Shown here piece by piece: positions 12,667 to 21,078 of a stretch of DNA of 64,000 nt; the stretch's first letter is position 1, and every line of letters begins with the position of its first letter. The stretch is taken from NCBI RefSeq assembly GCF_021183825.1, contig NZ_CP089211.1, positions 4,694,501-4,758,500 on the forward strand, in the 5' to 3' direction. Under the pieces are notes generated by a model. It made no database searches. It saw nothing but the letters and a program-made list of their open reading frames with translations, and was not told the DNA's origin. The stretch is from Sinomicrobium kalidii (GTDB lineage Bacteria; Bacteroidota; Bacteroidia; Flavobacteriales; Flavobacteriaceae). Position numbers and translations under genes: made by a program.

Positions 12667-15097
12667 AATAGGCAGGGCATTGCTGCTTATCGCGATACTT
12701 TCGGCGGCTTTTCAATGTGCTAGGGAGAATACCGTACAAAAACAGCAGGTAAAAGTCGACTTTGATTTTGACGGCAGAAAGCTGGGAGAAGTTCATGACC
12801 CGGAATATGAACCGTGGTTAATCGGGGAAGCTGGAGATCTGAAAAAGGAATTCGGTGAAATTACCGTTCAGCTGAATGGAGATATGCAGTCCGGTTGGTA
12901 TAAAACAAACATACAGGCCCCGCATTATGCACGGCTGGTGAGTGACGGGCTCATGGCAACAGGAGAGCTGGAAATGATTATTCGGGGACTCTCGCCCGGG
13001 ACACATTCCCTGTTGAGTTTTCACAACCGGTTTGACGGGCAGGAATCGACGGATATTTCTCCTGTGGACATATTTGTGAACGGTAAAAAAGTAGAAATGG
13101 TCCGCCCCACACATAAATCTACATCCACTATTGATGCGGCGATGGTTTACACCCGGTTTCATGTGAAGAAGGACGAAAGTGTAACGGTCCGGTTTGTCAG
13201 TAAAGAGCCGGGAGAGAAATTGGTGGTAAATGGTTTTGAACTGGATTATCCGAATAAAATGAAACAGGCCCGGAACCCTTTTCCGGAAAACAATGACGAG
13301 CATGTGGCTGCTGACGGGAACCTGACCTTAAAGTGGGAATCGCCCGGAGGGAACACCTCACATCAACTGTATTTCGGCACATCGGAGACGGCTGTACAAA
13401 ATGCAAAGACAACTTCCGAGGAGTACAAGGGAGAGATGGACACCAATGCGTATGATGTGTCGGACTTATATTCCATGCAGACCTATTACTGGAGAGTGGA
13501 TGAAACGGATGAGAACGGGGAAACCACCAGAGGAACAGTCTGGTCTTTCAGGCCTGCCCAGCTTGCATTTCCCGGGGCGGAAGGCTACGGACGGTTTGCC
13601 ATTGGCGGCCGGGGTGGAAAAGTGGTTGAAGTGACCAACCTGAATGACAGCGGCCCGGGAAGTCTGCGATATGCCGTTGAAGAGGAAAAAGGTCCGAGGA
13701 CCATTGTCTTTCGGGTATCGGGCGAGATCCGGCTGAAATCGCGAATGATCGCGAATGATAAATATGTGACCATTGCCGGCCAGACCGCCCCCGGAAAAGG
13801 AATTGTAATTACCAGGGCGCCTGTCGGCCTGACCGGGGATGACTGTATAACGCGTTTTGTACGTGTGCGGATCGGATCGGGAACAACCTATGACGGCATG
13901 GGACTTACAGGCGCAGACCATAGCATTATAGATCATTGCTCGGTAAGCTGGACCATTGACGAAGGCTTTAGTTCCAGGGGCGCGCACAATATCACCCTGC
14001 AGCGCACATTAATTTCGGAGGCACTGAACGTAGCCGGGCACGATAAGTACGAAAAAGGAAAAATGCACGGATATGCAGCGACTATCGGAGGGAATACAGG
14101 AAGCTTTCATCACAATTTACTGGCCCATAATTACGGCCGGAACTGGAGTATGGGCGGCGGTTTGAGCGGAGATGGCTATTACACAGGCCGTCTGGATATG
14201 CGAAACAATGTAGTGTACAACTGGGGGCACCGGACCACAGACGGGGGTGCCCACGAAGTAGTATTTGAGAATAATTATTACAAACCCGGTCCGGCAACCG
14301 ATCTTTTTTACGCCCTGACCATGGATCACGAGGGCGTCGGTAAGGGAATACAAAGAGCCTACTTTTCCGGGAACGTAATGCCGGGGTACTTTGATGAAAA
14401 TAATCAGGAAAAGGGACGCAGATCGCGCATCTCGAACGGAGAGATTGTGGACTATGAAACTTTTGTCGACCAGCCGTTTTTTAAAAGCTATGTAACCACA
14501 CAACCGGCTCGTGCGGCATACAAAAATGTGCTGTCCGACGTGGGAGCCAATCTCCCCCTGGATAAACATGATCAGCGGATCTTGCGGGAAACCATGGATA
14601 GTACTTACACCTACAAGGGCAAATTCAGTGCACTCGGGGGCATGATAGATACGGAAAAAGATGTGGGCGGACTGGAAGATTACCCGGAAGAAAAACGACC
14701 CGCAGACTGGGACACCGACCACGACGGCCTGCCCGACTGGTGGGAAAAGGCCCGCGGCCTGAACCCGGATTCAGGAGCAGGTGATTTTTCCGATACGAAC
14801 ACCGATAAAAACAGGGACGGCTTCACGGAACTGGACCACTACCTGGACTGGATAGCACAACCGCACTATTTTGTTGAAGCAGGCGGGGAAGCCTCCCTGG
14901 GTGCAAAAGCACTTTTCAGGGGATACCGGGAAGGGCCGGAGTACACCATCGTCAACAAAGAAAATGTTAGTGCCTCTGTAACGGAAGGTAAAATAAGATT
15001 CAAAGGCGCCGAAAAGGGAATGGCATATTTTGAAATACAGGTAAAGGATGCTTCCGGCGATACCATGACCCGAAGGGTGAATGTTTTTGTGGAATAG
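12653..15097 (+). CDS. PL1-like pectate lyase, multidomain lipoprotein
   Basis: Two in-frame ATGs (12,644 and 12,653) overlap the previous gene; the second is nearer the signal peptide and is my choice. A Cys at the signal end (FQC) suggests a lipoprotein, with a weak lipobox. Domains: an N-terminal jelly-roll-like region (35-190), an FN3-like module (about 215-300, TYYWRVDETDENG), then the pectate-lyase beta-helix beginning at FPGAEGYGRFAIGGRGGKV and running to about residue 620. The tail holds a Ca-loop segment (DTDHDGLPDWWEKARGLNP) and a final Ig-like domain. At the site where the two other lyases here have GRNPS this protein has GRNWS, so its active site may differ. The predicted role is surface cleavage of galacturonan. 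Confidence 0.85.
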   Translation: MRKTKIGRALLLIAILSAAFQCARENTVQKQQVKVDFDFDGRKLGEVHDPEYEPWLIGEAGDLKKEFGEITVQLNGDMQSGWYKTNIQAPHYARLVSDGLMATGELEMIIRGLSPGTHSLLSFHNRFDGQESTDISPVDIFVNGKKVEMVRPTHKSTSTIDAAMVYTRFHVKKDESVTVRFVSKEPGEKLVVNGFELDYPNKMKQARNPFPENNDEHVAADGNLTLKWESPGGNTSHQLYFGTSETAVQNAKTTSEEYKGEMDTNAYDVSDLYSMQTYYWRVDETDENGETTRGTVWSFRPAQLAFPGAEGYGRFAIGGRGGKVVEVTNLNDSGPGSLRYAVEEEKGPRTIVFRVSGEIRLKSRMIANDKYVTIAGQTAPGKGIVITRAPVGLTGDDCITRFVRVRIGSGTTYDGMGLTGADHSIIDHCSVSWTIDEGFSSRGAHNITLQRTLISEALNVAGHDKYEKGKMHGYAATIGGNTGSFHHNLLAHNYGRNWSMGGGLSGDGYYTGRLDMRNNVVYNWGHRTTDGGAHEVVFENNYYKPGPATDLFYALTMDHEGVGKGIQRAYFSGNVMPGYFDENNQEKGRRSRISNGEIVDYETFVDQPFFKSYVTTQPARAAYKNVLSDVGANLPLDKHDQRILRETMDSTYTYKGKFSALGGMIDTEKDVGGLEDYPEEKRPADWDTDHDGLPDWWEKARGLNPDSGAGDFSDTNTDKNRDGFTELDHYLDWIAQPHYFVEAGGEASLGAKALFRGYREGPEYTIVNKENVSASVTEGKIRFKGAEKGMAYFEIQVKDASGDTMTRRVNVFVE

Positions 15098-15102
15098 AAA
15101 CA

Positions 15103-15187
15103 CCCCCCCTGTGTCCCCCCTAAAGGGGGGATTTATATCTGTTAAAAAGCGTTATTGCTCCTCCCTTTAGGGGGGACACAGGGGGGG
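15103..15187. repeat. Perfect 25-bp inverted repeat with nested hairpins
   Basis: The arm at 15,103-15,127 (starting CCCCCCCTGTGTCCCC) is the exact reverse complement of 15,163-15,187, with a 35-base spacer. Each arm is itself part of a CCCCCCTAAAGGGGGG-type hairpin. It lies between the lyase and GH127 genes and could end or stabilise transcripts, but its bulk resembles a dispersed repeat rather than a simple terminator because no T-tract follows. Confidence 0.85.
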
Positions 15188-15242
15188 AGACTTAATAAAG
15201 CAACAAGAACATTAAGGCAGACAATATTAAAAAAACCAAATA

Positions 15243-17258
15243 ATGAAAACCAGATTTTTTATAATTCCGTTTATCCTGGCCGCAGTTTATGCAAATGCCC
15301 AGGATAAAGCATTGGTCAACACCTCCGGGAGCCCCTATGCCAAATTGAAAAGCGTAGACCTGGACGATGTGACCTGGACCGGTGGCTTCTGGAAAGAACA
15401 GTTTGAGGTAGAGAAGAACAACACCCTGCCCTTTATGTGGAAACTCTATCACGATGCCAAAACCACACATGCCTATCGCAATTTCGAGATCGCAGCCGGA
15501 CTGATGAAGGGAAAACACGACGGCCCTTCCTTTCACGACGGTGATTTCTACAAGTTATTTGAAGCCATGGCCGCCATGTATGCCGCTACCGGAGATAAAA
15601 AGCTGGACGAAGAAATGGATAAGGCCATTTCGCTCATAGCCAAAGCACAACGTAAGGACGGCTATTTGCATACCCCGGTGTTGATCGAAGAAAGATGGGG
15701 CACCCTGGGCGAAGAAGAACTGCAAAAGCAGCTCGGCTTTGAAAAATACAACATGGGTCACCTGATGACCGCAGCCTGCGTGCATTACCGGGCCACGGGA
15801 AAAGACAGTTTCCTGAAAGTGGCGGAAGGTGTAGCCGATTATCTCTATGATTTTTATAAAAAAGCCTCTCCCGAACTCGCGAGAAATGCCATTTGTCCGT
15901 CGCACTACATGGGTGTTGTGGAAATGTACCGGACCACCGGGAATGACAGGTACCTGGAACTGGCCCAAAATCTTATCGACATAAGGGGAACTACCGATGA
16001 CGGTACGGACGACAACCAGGACAGGATACCTTTCCGGGAACAGAAAAATGCCATGGGCCACGCGGTGAGGGCCAATTACCTCTATGCGGGTGTGGCCGAC
16101 CTGTATGCCGAGACCGGGGAGAAGGTATTGCTGGAAAACCTCAAATCCATCTGGGAAGATGTAGTGTACCGCAAAATGTATATCACCGGAGCCTGCGGGG
16201 CCCTGTATGACGGGGTTTCTCCGGACGGGACATCCTACGATCCCGCCGAAGTACAGAAGATTCACCAGGCCTACGGCCGCCCCTATCAATTGCCGAATGC
16301 CACCGCACACAACGAGACCTGTGCCAATATCGGGAACGTATTGTGGAACTGGCGCATGCTGCAGATCACCGGCAAGGCAAAATATGCCGACGTCCTGGAA
16401 CTGTCCCTCTACAACAGCGTATTGTCCGGCATTAGCCTGGAAGGAACGGAATTTTTGTACACCAACCCGCTTCTGGTCACCGACAACCTGCCTTTCGAAC
16501 AGCGCTGGGGCAATACCCGGAAAGGCTATATAGCCCTGTCCAACTGCTGTCCGCCCAATGTCACCCGGACCCTGGCCGAAGTTAACAATTATGCTTACAG
16601 CATATCCGGAAAGGGCCTTTATGTCAACCTCTACGGGAACAATACGCTCACCACCGCTCTGCCGGACGGTACGGAAATATCGGTTGAACAAAAAACAGAT
16701 TACCCGTGGGATGGAAAGGTAACACTCAAAATAAAAAAGACCCCGGAAGCACCTTACGGGCTCTTTCTCCGTATTCCTGGCTGGTGCAAAGGTGCGGACA
16801 TACGGGTAAACGGCGGGAAGGCCGTACGGGATATCAGGCCGGGGACCTATGCAGCATTGAACCGGAAGTGGAGGAGCGGCGATGAGATCGTGTTAAACCT
16901 GCCCATGCCCGTAACCCTGATGGAAGCCAATCCGCTGGTGGAAGAAGCCAGGAACCAGGTGGCTGTAAAAAGGGGACCGCTGGTATATTGTCTGGAATCA
17001 GAAGATATACCCGCGAATACCGGAATAAATGAAATAGTACTTGACCCTGAGACCAGATTTGATCTTGAAAAACGGTCGATAGCCGACAGGAAGGTGGTGA
17101 CATTAAAAGCAACGGCCGGAATAAAGAGCGGGAAGTGGAAGAAATCGTTATATCGTCCTTTGAAAACAGAGGAAAAAGGTATTCCTGTGAAATTTGTGCC
17201 CTATTTCACCTGGGGAAACCGTGGAGAAGGAGAGATGACCGTCTGGTTGCCATATTGA
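15243..17258 (+). CDS. GH127 family (beta-L-arabinofuranosidase / aceric acid hydrolase type), secreted
   Basis: A signal peptide ends near residue 20 (YANAQ). The mature part is an all-helical (alpha/alpha)6 barrel followed by C-terminal beta-domains, total 671 residues, typical for GH127. The zinc-site residues of the family are present: Glu358 and Cys360 in NETCANIGN, and Cys435-Cys436 in SNCCPPN; the spacing equals that of the characterised bifidobacterial enzyme (Glu338, Cys340, Cys417, Cys418). Family members release beta-L-arabinofuranose, and a GH127 of the Bacteroides rhamnogalacturonan-II system acts on aceric acid; the sequence alone does not decide between them. It closes the enzyme block upstream of susC. 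Confidence 0.95.
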   Translation: MKTRFFIIPFILAAVYANAQDKALVNTSGSPYAKLKSVDLDDVTWTGGFWKEQFEVEKNNTLPFMWKLYHDAKTTHAYRNFEIAAGLMKGKHDGPSFHDGDFYKLFEAMAAMYAATGDKKLDEEMDKAISLIAKAQRKDGYLHTPVLIEERWGTLGEEELQKQLGFEKYNMGHLMTAACVHYRATGKDSFLKVAEGVADYLYDFYKKASPELARNAICPSHYMGVVEMYRTTGNDRYLELAQNLIDIRGTTDDGTDDNQDRIPFREQKNAMGHAVRANYLYAGVADLYAETGEKVLLENLKSIWEDVVYRKMYITGACGALYDGVSPDGTSYDPAEVQKIHQAYGRPYQLPNATAHNETCANIGNVLWNWRMLQITGKAKYADVLELSLYNSVLSGISLEGTEFLYTNPLLVTDNLPFEQRWGNTRKGYIALSNCCPPNVTRTLAEVNNYAYSISGKGLYVNLYGNNTLTTALPDGTEISVEQKTDYPWDGKVTLKIKKTPEAPYGLFLRIPGWCKGADIRVNGGKAVRDIRPGTYAALNRKWRSGDEIVLNLPMPVTLMEANPLVEEARNQVAVKRGPLVYCLESEDIPANTGINEIVLDPETRFDLEKRSIADRKVVTLKATAGIKSGKWKKSLYRPLKTEEKGIPVKFVPYFTWGNRGEGEMTVWLPY

Positions 17259-17387
17259 TGATCTTACAATATAATTTACCGGAATTCCAGGGTAAGATTG
17301 GGTTGTAAACAAAATTTTTTCAGCGGAAACAAAAAGGTAGCTTTTTTCGAAAAATGTGCTGAACTCAGTATTCATCCTGAATACGAA

Positions 17388-17401
17388 CGAAAACGTTTTC
17401 G
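17388..17401. promoter_or_regulatory. Perfect 14-bp palindrome CGAAAACGTTTTCG, LacI-operator-like
   Basis: The site is symmetric around a central CG and has the A/T-flanked CG core of LacI/GalR-family operators. It lies 130 bp downstream of the GH127 stop and 311 bp upstream of susC. No LacI-family gene is in the window, so the binding protein would be encoded elsewhere. Confidence 0.45.
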
Positions 17402-17615
17402 ATCAGGAGTTAGCGGATCAGATAAAAATGCAAAAAGCAGTACAGTACAGGACACTTTTTTAAAAACCGTTGGGGATATTTGACTATTCATCATTATTGA
17501 ACCGAAATAATTACCAGATTATTATTTCACTTTAGTCGTCTTTCCCCTAAAAGATCGGGAGGAAGAAGACAGGGCATTGTTGTTTACTATTATATAAATG
17601 TATTCCATACACTAA

Positions 17616-17661
17616 TGCAATCGATTACAGATTTTAATTGTGTCATAGTCAATCGATTATA
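17616..17661. promoter_or_regulatory. Paired CAATCGATTA sites 32 bp apart
   Basis: CAATCGATTA occurs at 17,618-17,627 and again at 17,650-17,659, start to start 32 bp (about three helical turns, same DNA face). The first copy extends to the near-palindrome TGCAATCGATTACA. The second lies only 53 bp before the susC ATG, a position suited to repression or promoter-proximal activation. Confidence 0.45.
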
Positions 17662-17711
17662 TGGGATTCGAGAACTTTATTTTATGAATAATTAACCAAA
17701 ACCATTAACCA

Positions 17712-20700
17712 ATGAAACACGAACATTTAAAGAAGTTGCTGATGGTCTTTATTTTTCTCGGCAGTATCGTTGTCTGCGCACAAGATGGGGAAGGCGTTAC
17801 CGTATCAGGAACAATTACCGATACCTCGGGAGATCCACTTCCGGGTGTTACTATTTTGATTAAGGGGACCAATACCGGAACAGTTACTAATTTTGACGGG
17901 GAGTATGAAATCGAGGCTTCCGAAGGTGATATCCTGTCTTTTTCCTTTGTAGGAATGAAATCCCAGGAAAGAGCAGTAGAGGGGCCTTCTGTTTTTGATA
18001 TTAGAATGGTTGAGGATAACGCCCAATTGGAAGAGGTGGTTGTTGTGGGATACGGAGAACAGAAGAAAGAAGATCTTACCGGTGCTGTGGAGAATATTGA
18101 TGTGGATGAAGTTGTGGATTTGCCGGTCTCTAATTTGTCTGAGGCATTGGTAGGAAGGGTTCCCGGCTTGTCCGTTTCAGGAGGAAGCGGTCGTCCCGGC
18201 GAAGCTGCCAGCATACAGATCCGCCAGACCTTCGGATTTTCAAAAGATGGAAATACCACCCTTCCATTGGTAGTGATCGATGATATGATCCAGGTCGATC
18301 CCGAAACCGGTTTGCCAACACTGGAAACATTTAACCGGTTAGATCCTTCCGAGATAGAAAGCATTACGGTTTTAAAAGACGGATCAGCGGCTATTTACGG
18401 TGCCCGGGCTTCACAGGGTGCTATCGTTGTCAAAACAAAAAGAGGGCGACCCGGAAAGACCAAATTCAATTATTACGGTCAGTTCTCGTTTAATGATGCT
18501 GTTAGCCATAGCAAAACCATGAGTGCTTATGAATATGGTCTGTGGCACAACAGGTTCTTAAAGGCCGATAACAGGGATGATGAGGGGAGAAACCTTTTTT
18601 CTGCCGAAGAATTGGAAGAGATGAAAAATCTGGATTATAACTGGTTAGATAAAGCCTGGTCTTCTGCCGGACAGCAAAAACATGCCCTTACCGTAAGCGG
18701 GGGAAGTGAAAAAGTTACTTATTTTGCAGGAACCACCTATTTTACACAGGGAGCCAATCTCGGAGAGCAGAGCTATGAGAAATGGAACTTCCGTACCGGG
18801 ATCAATGCGAAAATTTCCAATAGTTTTGACTTGTCGGTTTCCGTCTCGGGGAATACGGGAGATGTTGAAAAATCGTTTACCAAAGCCGCAGCGAATATAA
18901 ATGACAGCAGCTACGGTTCCAAGGCGGGAGGGGGAGAGCAGGCGGACTATGGATACCTGCTTCACATGCCGAGATATATCCCCTGGCAAACAATGGTTAA
19001 CGGTGAACAGTACTGGATGTCCCCTTTTCCGCGTACGGATCGTAACCTTCAAAGTGCAAACTCCAACCGTACTATTGCGGGCTGGAACTATTTTGCTACG
19101 TTGAACAACGGTTCAAAGCAGGTTACTGAAGATTTCTCGTATAATGTCAATGCATCATTGACCTATAAAGTGCCTTTCATTAAAGGTTTGTCTTTAAAGG
19201 GAACTTTCGCCAGAAGTGAGAGTTCCGTTCGTACAGAACAGGTACAGTTACCTTATACATTGGCGCGAATTACAAATTATAATAATGAAGGGCACCACCT
19301 GGCCAGCGCAGCCGAAGATTCCGATTATAAGATAGAGACCAACGAGCGTAATTCAAGGGTTTATTATAATAATGATGATAATAAAAGTACACAGGTCAAT
19401 TTCTTTATTAATTATGCAAGGACTTTCGGGGACCATGATATCAGTGCTATGGTGGGTATGGAGCGCTCCGAGTCAAGTTATAAAAGTACACGTTTAGCTT
19501 ATGAGGGAACATCTGCAGATTACCTGGGTACTCATGAAACTGCGGGGGAGTTGTCCGATAACTCTACCTCGTATAAAGGAGAGGCCGGGACACTTTCTTA
19601 CCTGGGACGGGTAAACTACAGTTATAAATCAAGGTATTTATTTCAGTTTCTTTTCCGTAGCGATGCTTCCACAAAATTCGCACCCGAAAATTACTGGGGT
19701 TTCTTTCCTTCAGTCCAGGTGGGCTGGATCATGTCTAAAGAAAACTGGTTCCGGGATGCCCTTCCATGGGTTGACCACTTGAAAATACGTTATTCCATCG
19801 GTAAAACCGGAAAAGACAATATTAAGGCCTGGCGATGGATGCAATACTATGATCTTTATACCGATAAAGGATTTCAGTTCGGAGAGAACGGTGGAGAACT
19901 GGGAGGCGGATTATCACCCAAGGTAACGCCAAACAGAGATGTACGCTGGGACAATACCATTAAGCACAACGTGGGGCTTGACATCAATGTATTACAAAAC
20001 AGACTGCAGATAGGGACCAATTTTTATTATGACAGAACCACAGATATGCTGACCGATATGGCCGGTACCGCAGGGGTTCCGATTTCAGTAGGAGGTGGAT
20101 TTGCAGAACAGAACTATGCAGCTGTTGATGCCTGGGGAACAGAAGTCAGTGTGAATTGGAGAGACCAGATAAATGATAATTTTGGTTATAATGTGGGTGT
20201 GAACTTCGGAATTTCCAATAACAAGGTTAAAGAATATCCCGAACAAGCACTTCAGCATCCGTCGTACAACGTTGTGCAGCAAGGAGCATCATTGTTTTAT
20301 CCGACATGGGGATTTGAGACATGGAAAGAAACATCTACGGGAGACGGTATTTTACGTACGGATGAAGATATTCAGAAATATTGGGGATACTTAACTGAAC
20401 GAGCCAATAATGCCGGTGTTGACCCCATGTATTTTGATATAAATTCGGTAGATGCCCTGCAGAAAGGAATGATGGCTTATAAGGACGTTGGAGGTGATTT
20501 TAATAGCGAGACCGGTACCCAAGCTGGTCCGGATGGACGAATTACAGACAATCTGGATTACGTCAAACTGGTGGATAAGAACAGAAGATACGGCTTTACG
20601 ACCAATCTGGGAATGAATTATAAGTCGCTCTATATGAGAACCCAGATCAGTACCTCCTGGGGCGGATACAGGGCTATTGATATAGTGAAACAGGGAACAT

Positions 20701-21059
20701 CTTCCTCCCATAATATGTGGGCCCATGAAAGTTACTGGACAGATATGTATGACCCGGATGATAACGTAGACGGAAAATATCCTAACCTGGCTTATTATGA
20801 TTATATAGCAGCTCCATCAGATTTCTGGCAGCTCAATACTTTTAGTTGTTCAGTGAAAAATCTTACGCTTGGTTACGAATTTCCTCAAAGTGTTTTATCC
20901 AAACTGGCTATACAGAATGCTTCATTGGGAGTAACTGGGTATAACCTATGGCATCTCTATAATCCGTATCCCGACAAGTATCGCAATATGTATGATAATT
21001 CCTACGTCAGTTATCCTACACTTAGAACATGGACGGTGAATTTGAGCGTTACATTCTAA
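17712..21059 (+). CDS. SusC-family TonB-dependent outer-membrane transporter
   Basis: A signal peptide (about 1-23) is followed by a carboxypeptidase-regulatory-like domain (about residues 31-105; GTITDTSGDPLPGVTILIKG), the SusC signature EEVVVVGYGEQKKEDLTGAV, a plug domain and a beta-barrel ending with an aromatic residue (VNLSVTF). Its 1115 residues fit the family. It forms the import pore of the SusCD complex and takes up oligosaccharides energised by TonB. susD follows after 19 bases, so the two are co-transcribed. Base composition is clearly lower in GC than in the flanking enzymes. The ATG at 17,712 follows an ACCAATG context without a strong Shine-Dalgarno, usual for this phylum. Confidence 0.97.
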   Translation: MKHEHLKKLLMVFIFLGSIVVCAQDGEGVTVSGTITDTSGDPLPGVTILIKGTNTGTVTNFDGEYEIEASEGDILSFSFVGMKSQERAVEGPSVFDIRMVEDNAQLEEVVVVGYGEQKKEDLTGAVENIDVDEVVDLPVSNLSEALVGRVPGLSVSGGSGRPGEAASIQIRQTFGFSKDGNTTLPLVVIDDMIQVDPETGLPTLETFNRLDPSEIESITVLKDGSAAIYGARASQGAIVVKTKRGRPGKTKFNYYGQFSFNDAVSHSKTMSAYEYGLWHNRFLKADNRDDEGRNLFSAEELEEMKNLDYNWLDKAWSSAGQQKHALTVSGGSEKVTYFAGTTYFTQGANLGEQSYEKWNFRTGINAKISNSFDLSVSVSGNTGDVEKSFTKAAANINDSSYGSKAGGGEQADYGYLLHMPRYIPWQTMVNGEQYWMSPFPRTDRNLQSANSNRTIAGWNYFATLNNGSKQVTEDFSYNVNASLTYKVPFIKGLSLKGTFARSESSVRTEQVQLPYTLARITNYNNEGHHLASAAEDSDYKIETNERNSRVYYNNDDNKSTQVNFFINYARTFGDHDISAMVGMERSESSYKSTRLAYEGTSADYLGTHETAGELSDNSTSYKGEAGTLSYLGRVNYSYKSRYLFQFLFRSDASTKFAPENYWGFFPSVQVGWIMSKENWFRDALPWVDHLKIRYSIGKTGKDNIKAWRWMQYYDLYTDKGFQFGENGGELGGGLSPKVTPNRDVRWDNTIKHNVGLDINVLQNRLQIGTNFYYDRTTDMLTDMAGTAGVPISVGGGFAEQNYAAVDAWGTEVSVNWRDQINDNFGYNVGVNFGISNNKVKEYPEQALQHPSYNVVQQGASLFYPTWGFETWKETSTGDGILRTDEDIQKYWGYLTERANNAGVDPMYFDINSVDALQKGMMAYKDVGGDFNSETGTQAGPDGRITDNLDYVKLVDKNRRYGFTTNLGMNYKSLYMRTQISTSWGGYRAIDIVKQGTSSSHNMWAHESYWTDMYDPDDNVDGKYPNLAYYDYIAAPSDFWQLNTFSCSVKNLTLGYEFPQSVLSKLAIQNASLGVTGYNLWHLYNPYPDKYRNMYDNSYVSYPTLRTWTVNLSVTF

Positions 21060-21078
21060 TTTTAATTCAATAGCAGTT

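Larger units (their letters stand above)
17259..17711. promoter_or_regulatory. 453-bp gene-free regulatory region upstream of susC
   Basis: This is the longest gene-free stretch of the PUL. It is AT-rich and contains no convincing gene; a 61-codon frame at 17,298-17,483 has no recognisable features. It holds a perfect palindrome and a pair of ATCGAT-centred sites, listed separately. The AT-rich stretch 17,570-17,610 (TATTATATAAATG) could contain the promoter, but I do not see a clear Bacteroidetes TAnnTTTG -7 box. This is probably where transcription of susCD starts. Confidence 0.6.

Noticed and set aside
15555..16691. 378-codon minus-strand frame opposite GH127
   Set aside because: GH127 zinc-site motifs on the plus strand are unambiguous; the antisense frame has no family resemblance.
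17298..17483. 61-codon open frame in the susC upstream region
   Set aside because: No ribosome signal, domain or signal peptide, and it spans the CGAAAACGTTTTCG palindrome; regulatory DNA is the simpler explanation.
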